DNA from: Pagrus major
Taxonomy: Eukaryota > Chordata > Actinopteri > Spariformes > Sparidae
NCBI RefSeq assembly: GCF_040436345.1
Contig: NC_133230.1
Location: 16,998,197-17,062,196 of the forward strand
Length of the DNA stretch: 64,000 nt
Direction: 5' to 3'
Both the position numbers and the translations under genes were made by a program. The notes under the pieces are model-generated. The model made no database searches and had not been told where the DNA came from. It saw nothing but the letters and a program-made list of their open reading frames with translations. Below, piece after piece: positions 34,749 to 47,480 of this stretch (position 1 is the first letter of the stretch; each line of letters begins with the position of its first letter).

Positions 34749-37700
34749 TTATGTAATCTAAAGTAAGAAAAGGAGAACAAAAATGTACATTTATTTTCAG
34801 CACACATGGGCAAATTAACATAGCCATTCCAACCACACACGCACAGCATTCACCTTGTGGATGTGAGGAGGCATTTCATCCTCCGAGCTCTCCTCTGGTA
34901 GTGGGTCATGGTGTCGTGGTGCTGCCTGACCGTCGTCTGCCCAGCCTCCCATTGGCACACGGGCCGACCTCACTGCTTTCCCCCCAGCTCCAAAAGAGTC
35001 TGGAAAACAGAGAGACAAAGTGTGGTTGAGGAGTCAAAAAATGAACACTGAACTGCCGCTGTAAATTATCCTCAGTTAATTTAATGAAATACTTAAGAAA
35101 TCTCTATTATACCTAAACCAGTGTGAGATTAACTGTGGTAGACTTAGCTGGTGACTGGATCATTAAATAACATTCCATTCAAATGCATGATGTGTAAAAC
35201 ATGGAGTCAGAGATCATCAAAAACACAGGTACCTGATCCACTAAAGCGCCGCTGGATGCTGCTCTGTGAGGATGCCACCACCTGGCCAAGAGTGGTACTG
35301 CTGGTGGCAGAAGCAGAAGCTGAAGTGGGAATGGCACTGGGACTGGCAACTGTTGTGGGGAAAGTGTGTGAGCGTGGGAAATTTCTGGAGTGAGGGTTGG
35401 GTTCACTCCTGACTTCATCGGGGACGCTGTCACTGCTTTCGTCACTCTCCTGCCTGTGCCACGTGTGACGGGAGAGCTCGCCACGAGACTGCTGCTTGTG
35501 TAGCTACAAGGGGGGAAACAAGGAGAAGGGTGAGGATCTCTAAAATATTCAGAAAAAGAAGAAAAATGTGGGAACACACTGTGCTTCATTCAGTTTGTGA
35601 CTCGTACAGATATCCTTTCTGCTACCACACAGTTACCTCATGCATGTAGAGTGCATGGATGCTCATCTCAGTGGAGGCATACTCTGACAGGACCAAACTG
35701 GTTAGTTGACCCTCCCATGCACTGCTGCCTGAGCTCACAGTCCGGGCATCAGTCCTACAGAAAGAGAATATTAGAGTGTGGAGAAAATGAGGACATGAAA
35801 AGGTTGGGATACAGATAAAAGGAGAGATAGAGAAAGGAGTAATGAATTTAGCTCTTACAAAAATGGTCAACCACCCTAGGGTACTTTGCAAATGGACATA
35901 AAGATGCAGCCTGCGAGGGAGTTGAGGCAAAACACAGAGGGTGAATTTTCCTACCCGGAGCCTGCCATTCCTTTGCTCATGGCTGAAGTGTGGCCAGCAG
36001 CCCTGTGAGCTCCACTCAAACTGCCTCTCAGGTGAAGACTGCTGCTGACTGGAGAAAGCGAGCGTAAGGCAGACGCCCCGTCGCTTATGCCAGCTGCTGC
36101 GTGATTGGTCAAAGAGCTGTCCCTGCCGAAATGTACGGAGGTCAGTGTAGAGGGACCTAAGAGGTTTGCAATGAGGCTCCTTGGCTACAAAAGAAAAAAA
36201 GGAAAGAGACAAGAGTGTAAATAAGTTTTACCTCTGAAGATTTAACTGAAGACTACTGTGATACTTGAGCACAGATGTTTGTTTACCACTGTACCTCAGA
36301 CTCAGAGAGTGAGAGTGGATCTGAAGGAGCCCCTGTAGCTTCTCTGTGAACTCGTTCTTTCAGCTGGCTAATGAAGTGTGTGGTCTCCTGAGGAGGCTGC
36401 CACTGAGGGTTGGTGATGGCAAAGTGCATCAGGGATAACTCTGTCTTCCCATCCTCTGCCTGTTGGTAGATAGACGCCTCTGTCTTCCCCTCTGACATCC
36501 ACTACAGACGAAGGGGAGAGAGTCAACCCAGAGATATGCCCACAGATGTATACAACTACATAATTCAAATATTTTCAAGGGTGTCTCCATCTTTTTATGT
36601 CTGTGTGGCTGAATTTAAAGTGGCAGTCCCTCACCGCGGGGTGTCCATGCTGCCTGATGTCCATTTGGGCAAAGGAGCAAGTATCTCCAACCCCGACCAC
36701 CTCCACAGTGAAGTTCCTGAAGAAATCAATGATCTCCAGAGACTTCCTTCTCAGACTGAAGATCAGGATGATGGGAGTCACAACTGGACTTATCAGCTCC
36801 TCTAGAATAAACACCTGGAAAGGAAACAGAGGAGAAAGGTTCAAACTGAACAGTACAGGGTTCAGCAAGCACATCAAATGGTATATTGAACCTCTGATTC
36901 ATGTGTTGAAACCTGGTCAATTCATTTAGTTTGAAATCTTGATTCAAAGTGCCACCAACTGGGAATGTAGATAGCAACAGTTTACCCCAAAATCAAAATT
37001 GCACATTTTTCATTTATCTATTTAGATTCCATGTACCAACTATTTTATTTCTAGTGAACTGCACCCACCAACTGCATCACCAAGCAGAAGGAAGTATGGA
37101 TCAACTCATGGCTAGCTAGCTAACCAAGCTAGCTATCGTTACAGCTCAGCTGAGGAAGACGTAATGTTTACATCCCATGCTGTCACTAGCACAAGCCTCT
37201 TGTCCATGAGTGGATGCATGCTTCCTTCTGCAGAGTGATACTGTGCTTTGGGCACCACAATCTGAGAGAAGGCAGACATCTCTACGGTCGATATCTCCAA
37301 AACTCACACTAAAACAATCTAGGTAGATAAATAGCACTACGGGTAAGAGGCACAATATGTATTTTTGATTTGGGGCTGAACCGTCTCTTTAACAAGTACC
37401 AACAAGAAGGTTCTTGGCATGGCACTAAAACTACACCACCCCTACAGCTTCTGTGAATCTGTTTAATAGGCAACAGCAGAAATCAGTGGTTTTACTTGTC
37501 TCTTTGAGATATGAATGCAAACAATGGAAGTGGGTTAAAGCTCTGGTTCAGAGAAAAAAGCTATGTGCAGCAAATAAATGTTCAGAGAGGATTTGACAAA
37601 GTGACTATAGGTGTTTTTCACAGCAGGCACTTTGAGTCGTCATAATGGAAGCAGGAAAGGTGTAATTAATACGCATGAATGATGATGGCTTAAATGCATT

Positions 37701-40700
37701 TATAACTGTCCCGGTCCACGAGACAGCCGGCACACTTATCAGTGCCCTTAAATTGGCATATATAAATGGAATACAGTCATTGTAAATGCTAATTAATTAC
37801 ACCCAAGATTTTATGGTAAAATGTCTACAATAGAAAATGCCTATACAACATAGATTTGACAAGTTAATTCCCTTGTAATTATCCAGAGTCTTGATATTTA
37901 TTCCTAGTTCAGAATTCATACTCACTGCTTTGTACTGGAAGAGCTGGGAGAACTGGTCACGAGTCTCATATCTATGTGCATTGCCCTGCCAGTGGTCAGG
38001 CATGTAATGGATATGAGCCAGGATAACCCGTAGCAGCTGCTCAGGACAAAACACCATGTTCTTATCAGGAATAAATGATCTGAAGAGAGAGGTGGTGGAA
38101 AACAGATCCAAAATCAAATGAAAATATTTGTGAAATATCTAATTATCTTAATTTAGAGCTATTAATAGACGTCAAATAGTCTAGAGCTACTTAAGGAAGG
38201 AATCCCTCTTAAACTCAGCAGTCATACAGCAGAATAAGCTGCCGGAGAGCATTAAAGGGATTACTACTCAGGGTAGCTTCAAAAGGGCAAAAGAGAAATG
38301 GCTCACGGTGGTTAAAAGCACTTAAGTTCCATGTAGCTGAAGATTTGTGTCAGTTATTCATGTTTTAAATCTGTATCTCATGTTTGCCATTTCATATCAT
38401 ATTAGTATTGAAACAATTAAAGATGAGACAAGCAGACATATTAACTGCGTGACACTTATCCCTACCTGCAGACTGTGATACACACTCCAAGCAGGGTGAT
38501 CGATGAGAGAACATGTTCCACTGCGAGAACATCCTCGTCATAGATTGTCAGGGCGATTAGGACAGCCAGAAGAGACCCCGCAAAAAACGCAACGTTTTTG
38601 GCGACCACAGTCAGGAGCGGTGAGAGGAAACAGTTCATGTACTTGGATGCAGCCTGAGCGAAACAGAAAAAAGGAAGGGGAAGAGAAAAAGGAAGAGGTA
38701 GACTTAATTATTAACTCTGCGGTCAACGGATGAGAGGAACCAGTATAAGCATTTTTAGCAGGATTAATACAAAATTGTCTGCACTGCCAGACATATTCTT
38801 TCTAGCTATAGTCGAGATGAAGTGAAAAATGCCTTTTTATCATTTATACATGACATCCTGAGTTATATTATTTATTTAACAATACATGCCAAAAAATACA
38901 ATTCTTATATCAAAATCCAATCATGTTTTCTTCCTGTAAAACAAAATATGACATCCGCTTATGTAGGCTTGAACCAAACAATATCAACCAATAATATCAT
39001 GACATCCACAAATCAACACGTCTTCAACTTTTAGCGACACAGAGCTAAGATTCATTAGTCCGTTTTCCCAAATTACTGTGATTACAAGCTAGAATTTATT
39101 CATCATCAAATCAAATTCTTCCCAACCTTGTGTCCCGTCTACCGAACCCTGTTTCACTCAGAAATACGTCATGATATGAAAGCTAGATACTCTCAAAATG
39201 CTGTTTCATCAGTCAGTGTCACAAGAAACTTGAGAGCATCAAATGTTTGCAGGAGACACTGACCTTGTAGCCTTTGCTGAGGCGTGACATGAGCTCGTGG
39301 TCCAGCTCATTGAAGTGACGCAGGTAACATCGACCATACAGAGACCAGCATCTCGCTCCCAGAGAACCAGGCTCTCGCTTGATCACCTGATCACACACAA
39401 CAAACTATGATCTAGAGCAGCAAAGGAAAAAGGAAACTGCATAAAGTTTGCATGTGCATGTAAACCACTTACCTCTGTGTAACTAAAAAAGGCGTAGAGA
39501 ATCTGCCACACCAGAATGACTGGGCACAGCAGCAGATTGGCGATACCAATCCACAGAATACGGGATGCAAGCCTGTCTGCCAGCTCAAGCCTGTTACCTC
39601 CTCTCTTGTACTCTGGTTTCAGGCTCCACTCGTTCTCAAACAGAGAGCCTACAGAGCAACCAGGCAAAAACAACAAGGGAGGTCAAAAGAGGGCTCCTTT
39701 GTAATCCTAAACTTTGACAAACGGGCAAATATTTAAGTGTTTACATGCAAATAACTAATTTCATACAGTCTATAATGCACACCGAACATTGACACACCTG
39801 GCCCCCAAAAAAAGATGAGCTCAAAGTTATATTTGAGTCCCCGGGTGTAGAACACACACTCTCCGAGGACAGGGGGTCGAAATCGCACGGGAAGGAGTGA
39901 TTTATTCACCATTGCAACCTAGAGATGCACAGGAAGAAAGCTTTGGTAGGCTGCTGCATTATGTTTGCGAGTAGCTGAGTCAGACAAGAATAGTTCAGCA
40001 AACAAACAGTGTACCATGTAATTTTTAAAGCGGAGGATGCGGTGGTAGATGTCGAGCTCTGTCAGCTCTTTCTTATGGATGCAGATCTGGTGCTCCTTCT
40101 GGATCTCCACTATCCTGGCCTGAACCTCCTGCCATGTTGCATAGGGGAGTTCTGACTGAAAGGAAAAAAAACACAATCGAGGTTAGTGCACACAATCACT
40201 CATTCTAAGGAATACAAAACAAATCTTCAATATCTAATATATGTCTCACCATGGTCATCTTGAGCGCGTTGATGTAGAAGGATCGGATCTCCCAGTAGCA
40301 GCAGACGTTGTAGATGAATTTGACAAGGCGGTGAAGCCAAAACACCCCAGAGATAATCAGCACGAAGATCACAAATGCATTGTCTCTGATACTGTGGGAG
40401 AAAACATTTACTTGTATGATTTAAAGATGATGATCAATAACAACAGACTTTATTTGGAAGGATTTATATAAAAGGGCATGGACATTGTGGAAAGTGATTG
40501 CGTCTTTTCTACTTTCGTCCTATTCTGAGATTCTTGTATCAAATATCATATTCCTGTCTGGGAGATTAACAAGGATGGAATAAAGAGTCAAATAACCGTT
40601 TCATGTGATCATTTACATCACGCACAAACGTAGGAAGTCTGCTTGAATGTTTGACACTCACCGGGCACTGCACACGTCCACTGTGAGGAAGGCATCAGGC

Positions 40701-41413
40701 AAGGTGACTTTAGATGAATCGGTGTGATTTACAAACTTGTTGGCAAAGAGTATGTCGTAGTCCACACAGTTTGCGAGGAAGACCGTGAAGCCAACCACAA
40801 ACAGCAGCTGACTGCATGGAGAATGAAAAGGAGGAGGAGGCAGAGGAGAAAGAGAAACTTACTTACAGGGCACATCAAAACAAGACTCCTACAGAGAGGC
40901 ACAACATTCCTTCATAAACATCATGTCTGGTGGATAGGATACGTACACCAGCTCAAAGATCTCTCCCAGCAGCATACACGTGAATCCATTCTTCTGGTGC
41001 AGATTATAAACGTGAGGGACGTTAAGGAATATTGTAAATGTATCTAACAGCAATCCTTTTTATGTAAAAGTACAGTACAGATCATCAGAACATCAGAACA
41101 TATGCCAAAACCATTTAAGAAGGATATCCTCTGGAAAAACAGGTCCAGGTTTTCTATGTGGTGCCATTGGGCTGCAAAAGATTTATCACAAAATCAGTAA
41201 TGGTGTTATTACAGTGGGCATCATTACCAATGCAAAAGAGGAAGGTGTGAATCTGCATGTCTGATAAGTGCAGGATTTGTTTGTGATTTGGGTATGTGTG
41301 TCATACATACATTTGGCTCCTTCAGGCACATGCATCAGCAGGTTTTCCTCTCCAGGGGGAGAGTCACTGTAGGACGCCTCCAGGCGCTGGTACTCTGTGT
41401 CAAAGTGCGCCAT
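34749..41413 (-). CDS. atg9a: atg9a, autophagy-related protein 9A (lipid scramblase), 18 coding exons
   Basis: ATG9A is the multispanning membrane protein of Golgi/endosome-derived vesicles that scrambles lipids during autophagosome formation. Start MAHFDTEYQRLEASYSD carries the YQRL sorting motif at residues 8-11. Landmarks matching the family: NGFTCMLLGEIFEL, DYDILFANK, FIYNVCCYWEI, TWQEVQARIV, ELDIYHRILRF, KYNFELI, RILWIGIANLLLCP, GARCWSLYGRCYLRHFNEL, YDEDVLAVEHVL, HIHYMPDHWQGNAHR, EIIDFFRNFTVEVVGVGDTC, WEGQLTSLVLSEYASTEM and a Ser-rich tail ending EDEMPPHIHK. Coding exons: 41311-41413, 41128-41171, 40947-41011, 40662-40811, 40250-40391, 40015-40155, 39798-39918, 39473-39648, 39264-39386, 38466-38653, 37926-38079, 36635-36814, 36295-36501, 35955-36184, 35637-35754, 35233-35503, 34854-34999, 34749-34757. 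They sum to 2568 nt, 855 residues plus stop (human 839). The second intron is AT-AC. The last tiny exon (I, T, stop) is the least certain; without that splice the frame stops at 34815. Confidence 0.95.
36979..37392. mobile_element. Non-autonomous inverted-repeat element in an atg9a intron
   Basis: The left end TTTACCCCAAAATCAAAA and the right end, read on the other strand (TTCAGCCCCAAATCAAAAAT), are imperfect inverted repeats. The interior includes AGAAGGAAGTATGGATCAAC and TCTTGTCCATGAGTGGATGC, blocks I recognise from a very common fish MITE-like repeat. It lies between atg9a coding exons 11 and 12 and holds no coding frame. Confidence 0.6.
41012..41127 (-). other. atg9a: U12-type AT-AC intron in atg9a
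   Basis: Between codons R and V of FFQR/VYNL there is no GT-AG pair that keeps the protein. The intron instead starts ATATCCTTC (41127 downward), eight of nine bases of the U12 donor consensus. It ends AC at 41012, with TTCCTTAAC (41029-41021), a perfect U12 branch consensus, 9 nt before its end. It is 116 nt, phase 0. This is spliced by the minor spliceosome. Confidence 0.88.
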
Positions 41414-42920
41414 GGTGACATCAGCTTCAGTCTCACCAAGTAGCTGAGCCCACTGCTACAGACTGGAGCAGCAGGAGGAGAAGAGGGGAAGGAAAGAGGA
41501 AGAGGAATAGAAGGGAAGAGATCAGTGCTATAAAAGGAAAATATGACAAGCTGACACATCGTGGTTAATAATCAACTCATTATGACGGGTGCACACCCTT
41601 TTTGAAAACATGTTGGACAAGTTACAGCTTCCATTGGAGCCTTACCACCGACACGAGCCTTGATTTGGAAGGCAAATATTCGACTTTACTTTATTCTTCT
41701 GAGAGAAGGTCAAAGGTAAGAGCAGCAACCCTGGAGCCGGATTCTTGCTGACAAAGGGATTCAAATCTAGATTCCCTGGTTAAAGGGCAGTCTCTTTATT
41801 TTTTTATTTTATTATTTTTTTTTTTTTGCTTTTTTCCACAGGGACAGCACATAAATGAAAGTGATTGTACCAGAGTTAGCTAGGCAATCACTGCTTTTAG
41901 TGATTTTTAACACTGCAAAACTTGCATGGCAAATGTGTGTTTGTAACCGACGGAGATATTCAAAGGCAATGTTCACACATTTCCTGTTGCACAGTGTCTA
42001 GATGAGTGTCTAGTAGTGTGCATGTATAACTTGTGGTGTAGCCCCTTCATGTTGCATCCGCTCCAGTCAGTTGGACCGAAACTCAATCCTCCTATATAGG
42101 TAACTGTCTGTCTCAAAAGCTGTCTACTTAGTTATAGTAGGAGCTTGGTAGGTTATAATATCAACAGGAGTTCCTGAAGAGACCATGCCTACATGGTATG
42201 GATTACATGTAACATATACAAAGAAAATATGTCAAAAAAACAGCAAGAAAGCACAATGGAAATGACTTAAAAAGATGCAAAATACTTAATACATGTGATA
42301 ACATAATGGTTTGTGGTGTCCTTACACCCCAGCCATTACAACACAAACAAGGGGTCCTGCTTTATGTAGTTTCCTCTGAAAAGCAAAGTTCTGGTGTGGT
42401 TTATATCAGATACAGACACAACATGCTTACCTCCATTGCAGCACAGTAAGTCCTATCCAGCTGTTGTGTTGACTCAACATTCCCAGCTGTAAAAAAAAAA
42501 GGAAGAGAGACATTTCCCTTAGAGCTGTCCTCTTCAGTAGGAGGACTGTAACAGGCATGACAGGGCTTTATACCATATTTCTATAGGGGGTAAAGCACAG
42601 GACACAAAAGGCAAGAGAAATAGCTGTCTGAAGCGGTTCACGTATCCAGCAGAGACACATTAAAATACGAAGACACCAAAGGAGGACTGGTCCAGGTGTT
42701 GTTGTTGTCGTGCGTTGACAGCACAGGCCTGCCTCGCTCACAGGAAAATATGCCACCTCTCAATCCCGCACAAGCTCCTTACCTTCGGGTCTCCCGCTCC
42801 GCCAGCGTGTAAAGGTGAATGCGAGGGGATTTTTTTTATCTGTTCGCCGTCTTGTTTTCGTTTTCTTTCACCTCCCTCCTCGACGCCAGTTTCATTTTCG
42901 AAACAGCTAAAGCAGTGTGG
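41414..42920 (-). other. atg9a: atg9a 5' UTR exons and introns
   Basis: Reading on the minus strand: a first non-coding exon ends CCCGAAG at 42783 before donor GTAAGG. A second exon at 42431-42486 lies between acceptor ACAG and donor GTAAGC. The coding exon is preceded by an acceptor near 41,457 and about 44 nt of leader. The middle exon holds an upstream ATG (MLSQHNSW...) whose frame runs to the exon end. Exon limits are inferred from splice sites only. Confidence 0.55.
41838..41885. repeat. Dispersed repeat fragment, GGGACAGTGCA type
   Basis: CAGGGACAGCACATAAATGA followed by CCAGAGTTAGCTA matches, with divergence, copies at 50,125-50,233 and 62,566-62,651. It follows a long T-rich tract (41,795-41,835). 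Confidence 0.4.
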
Positions 42921-43080
42921 CGTCCGTCACAGCTGAGCGGCGGGGGGCGTTAGCCAATAGGAAAGAGAGCTCCCTGACGGTAACAACAGCAGCCAATCAG
43001 GTGCGGCTAGAGGCGGGCTCTGAGGAAGTGTTGTGTGTGGATAAGGGAAGTCAGCGACACACGCCCTGAGTGAGCCTCCA
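42770..43080 (-). promoter_or_regulatory. atg9a: atg9a promoter, GC-rich
   Basis: A locally GC- and CpG-rich block in an AT-rich region, immediately upstream of the first non-coding exon. It has two CCAAT boxes on the plus strand (GCCAATAGG about 42,952, GCCAATCAGG about 42,992) and no clear TATA. Such a promoter may be bidirectional, but no divergent coding exon was found. Confidence 0.55.
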
Positions 43081-43384
43081 TGACGGGCTCCCTGCAGACT
43101 CTGGTTTGTGTAATTAAATGGGTATTTACTACCACCACCTGGTCGTTGTTAGTATCACTACAATGCTGTCAGAGGTACTCTCATTCTGCAAGTGCAGCCT
43201 CCTCCTGGATGCTGCTGCTGCATGTAGATATTACATGTAGTCTACTGTAAAACTGATGATAATCATTTGTGCAACAATTGCTGCTATTACACAGCATTCA
43301 AATTTAGCCTCTGTCCTTGTTTATATGAATGTTTTTATATATTGGTATAAAAAGGTCATTAGACTGGACTAGGCCTACATGCAG

Positions 43385-43860
43385 TGATGGATTGTAACTA
43401 AGTACATTTACTCAATTTTCAGGTAATCGTACTTAACTTGTGTGTTTCCATTTACACTCACTACATTTTGGAGGCAAATATTATACTTTGTGTACTGACT
43501 ACAATTTTGTTGGTAACTTTAGTTACTAGTTAGAGCCAAAGTACCATATCTTTAACAAAAAAATCAGAAAAATGCTGAATTTCAGATCTGATAGTCGTCA
43601 AGGCTGATAGCCGGTAAACCCATAGTATACAGTATACCCACATGGAAACATAGGCTATATTTATTATATAAATTATTCAATATACTGTATATATAATTTA
43701 CTACCGATACTTAAGTGCATTTAATATCAGATACTTTAAGACTTTTACTGAAGCACTATTAGTACGAGTGGCTTTTACTTTACTTTTACCAAAGCACCAT
43801 TTTAACATGATTTCTTTACTTTTATTCAAGTGTGACTTTTGAGTACTTCTACAACACTGC
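43385..43860. repeat. Dispersed fish repeat, AAGTACATTTACTCAA type
   Basis: Starts TAACTAAGTACATTTACTCA, includes ACTACATTTTGGAGGCAAAT, and ends with TTTATTCAAGTGTGACTTTT then GAGTACTTCTACAACACTGC. Fuller copy of the family seen at 32,795-33,115. Confidence 0.65.
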
Positions 43861-46800
43861 CTACATGATCATACAAATTATGTGTCATTCCCCATACTTT
43901 ATTCAAATCATTTTAATAAATTGGTTAATTAAGTTTCAAATAATAAATGAAAAATGCATTAACAGTTACTTTCTTTACATATTTTCACTATATTTAGAAC
44001 TGAATTGGATGATGCTTTTGATGAAAATTCCCAGGAAAATTACAGTGCAGTATAAAAAAGTTGGCTTAAAAATATTTAAATATTAATCAAAACCATGTCC
44101 CCAACCATAAAACCCCACTAGTCCCTTGACCCAAGGAGGTGAATGCACCATCACACAAAAACCACATGAATTTCGCATGCAAAAACACATGTGGTCACAT
44201 GTGGATACACGTGGAAAACATGGGAAATTTGTGTGGGTTTTCTGTGAGGGTGCATAGCAAACTTATTGTTTTCATACATGAATAGTTAGATTTTTACTTT
44301 AGCATAAAAACAAATTAGCATTAATTAGCTCCTTCAGTTTTTCTCACGTTTCCATCAGACTTTGAGGTTCAGGAGCTGAATATACTGTACCAAGATGCTG
44401 CTTTACACAAAAAGCTCACCCTCTGTCGCTCTCTGCTGTGATGAATATTCATATATGATTGTTAAGCCTCTGGAGTGACAGCTGGGCTTTTGTTCCCAGT
44501 GTCACTGCATTAGTTACAAGGTTAACACACATCCCTGTGTATGTGTGTGTGTGTGTTTAGGCTACAGACTTGTGTGTGTATTGAACTCACTGATGACGAT
44601 TTCATTAACCAGTCTCCCCAGACAGAAGTGAATTAATAAGCGAGTTTCTGCTTCACACACAGTGGATAGTCGGACCACACGGAGACGCAACATTAAGTCA
44701 TGCACATTTGCAAACTGGCAGGTCATTCTCATTCCTTCCCTTCATTTTTCCCCTCATGATGCAACCATTTGTGACAGTGTGTGTGTTTGTTTATGTGTGT
44801 GGATAGAGATATTTTTTAAAAAAGGTGAAGGGGTGTCTTGAGTCAGGGGGGAGTCTGTGTAATCCAGTAATTATAGTGATCTGGGGGATTTAATCTGTTC
44901 TGATTAGGATTAGGCTTCAGTCATCTTAATCCAGTAAATCTGTCAGAACGAAGCTCACTAGCTGATAAACACAGAACGGTAACAGGGACATAAAAGTAAA
45001 TAAATTAAAACTAAAAGCTGCTCAACATAAACCAATATCTCTTTTCCACCCATCTTTAAACAGCTTGATTTAATCTTATTTTACTTTATTTAGTGACATT
45101 TGTGCAGGAAAACTAAAGGGTAAAATTGCAGATGATCTCAACACGAAAGGAAGTTAAAGTTAGGTTAGAGCTAATCTGTTTTCTTCTCCACTGCTCGATG
45201 TGTTCTTGTACGATATGATAATTCTGGTCTATGTGTTTGCATGTGTGTGTTTAAGCAGGTCTGCTCTGCTGCAGGCTATAGCCGGCTGATTAAATTACCC
45301 CACTGTCTGTCGGGAATTAGGGGGGTTGCATTGACAGCTAATTTGGTCCAAAGACGAGCTGTCATGCTGCCGTGCAATCCATTGGTTGGATAGCAGGGGC
45401 GGAGGGGGTCGGCGGGGTGTGGCAGGTGGGGGGTGCTGTCCGGGAAGGGGGGCAGGGAAAAAGGGAATCAGGATGAGGTCATCTCTCTCGAGTAAACTTA
45501 ATGAGATCAAGCTCCTTCCTGTACATGCACCCATGTAGACCCAACACAGCAGGTATGAAATCTACACACACACATGCACATACAGGGTGCAGAGTAAGAC
45601 TCCTTAAACCTGCCTTTAAAATTTAAAACGCTGCTCTTCCTCTCCCTGCTGGTACCCCTGCATGGGGCAGCTTTCCAACAACCCTAATTGCCCCGCTTCC
45701 TTTATGGCTCGACATATAATACAATACAATAGACTACTGTTTTAAACTATTATGAATCGTGATTCAGCTTTTCCCTAAATCATGTCAACTTATGGTTACA
45801 GGGCCATAGCCAGGATTTTAGGATTGCTAAGGTCACTTGTCCGAGTTTTTCCCACCTCTAATTTTAAAAAGAATGTATTTATTCATTGAACATTTGTTGC
45901 ACAACGGTATTGAGATTGTTTGAGATTGGATATTCCGTAGTTGAAAAAGTGTTACCTGTTGAAAGAGGGAGATTGGTGTTTCGTCAGATTCTTGTTTACT
46001 CTTTTTATGATCAGATATTTACATTTGACAAAACCTTTATTCAGTTTGATATATTTTATTAAATGTAAAATGAAAATATAAAATATAGGATATAGAGGTT
46101 ACTAAACCACCCAAATTGCATGACCTTACTGTCCTCAGTAATTGCTGTCTGTTGTGATGATGTTTAACAATCGATTTTACAAACCTGAACTGATAAGACC
46201 CTTACAGTATTTCCCCTGACAGATGTTTTGGACACTTGTGGACAGAAAATATCACAGAGACATGCACAGAAACACACACACACACACATAATGGGTCAGT
46301 CTGATATCAATTTCCTGTCCGTGTTTGATTTAAGTTTGACCGGTGTGTTTGTGTGATTGCTTTTGTGTGTATGTGGGCGATCTCTGTGAAGGAGATAGGA
46401 GGCAACCTGAACAAAGAGATTACTCATCTCTGCTATCATTTTGCCATGAAGAGGACGAGCAAGGGATCTAAATCACTGTGTGGTTCATGTGATACATGAC
46501 AGAGAGAAACATAAAAAATATATAAAACAATATAAATAGTAAAAAATAAGATATGATATGTTGAATAAATAGTGTAAACCTATGTGAGGAGAGGAGAGCA
46601 GAGGAGAAAAGAGGAGGTCAAACTTTCATTCTTAATTTGCTGATATGGCACTGTTGGCCTAATACCTTTTTTTTAAACAGTCTGCAGCTATCACTGGGTA
46701 AAAGAAATAATACACTCTACGGTCCACTGATAGTAATTATAACTCAAACAAGCACATTTTATTCCAAATAAAAAGAAGCCTGCTCAGTGAGTCTCTTCCA

Positions 46801-47334
46801 AAATGACCTTCTTAAGTCCTCCTTTATTCTCAGAAATGTGATTTCATTGTGTTGCATGAGTCATACAGATCGGGTGACATCATATATGTCACTCTCTGAG
46901 AGTATGTGTGTGTGTTTGTGTGTGTGGGGAGGTGTGCATCAGACATGACTGCATGAATCATATCGTTCAGTATACTTGTCCCCGGGGAGTGAACTCCAAA
47001 ACCAGACTTCATGGATTTTCCTTTCTCTCACCATAACCTGTTTGGCCTGATGTCTATGTATTGTAAATGAATTAATGCTGCGCCTCCAGACAAGAAAATG
47101 TCCTTCAGACTTGCTCGGTAGACAGAAAGGTTAGTGGTCAATATCAGCATTGTAGTTGATAATCAATAAAGAGAGAAAGATGGCGGCTTGTGAGGACAGA
47201 TAGAAATTGTCTGGAGGTATAAGCAGTAGATAAAATAAGCTTCCTCTCCCCTCAGTTGAATACAGGAAGTCGGAGAACTGCAGTTATGCCAACGATGATT
47301 AGTAATAACATTGACATTTACTGAGAGATTTTAT

Positions 47335-47480
47335 GAAATAGACCATGCTCTTGTCTATGGTAAATATGAAGCTGCTGTCAGCAGCCAGTTAGCTTAGCTT
47401 AGCACAAAGTCTAGGTAGGCATGATTTTATTCTTGTCTTTATGTCAGGCTAAGCTAACTGGCTGCCTAGTTTAGTTTAGC
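47335..47480. repeat. Dispersed fish repeat, TTAGCTTAGC type
   Basis: CAGCCAGTTAGCTTAGCTTA followed by GCACAAAGTCT, then a near-inverted AGGCTAAGCTAACTGGCTG. This resembles a common teleost repeat and can form a hairpin. Confidence 0.45.

Noticed and set aside
42715-42936. 73-codon plus-strand frame in the atg9a promoter
   Set aside because: GC-rich promoter sequence overlapping the first non-coding exon on the other strand; no homology recognised.
43080-43240. ATG just beyond the promoter (MTGSLQTLV...) as a divergent gene
   Set aside because: No clear splice donor, no recognised similarity, and low-quality composition downstream.
45295-45534. Proline-rich 79-codon minus-strand frame
   Set aside because: Low-complexity translation of a G-rich tract, with no splice signals.
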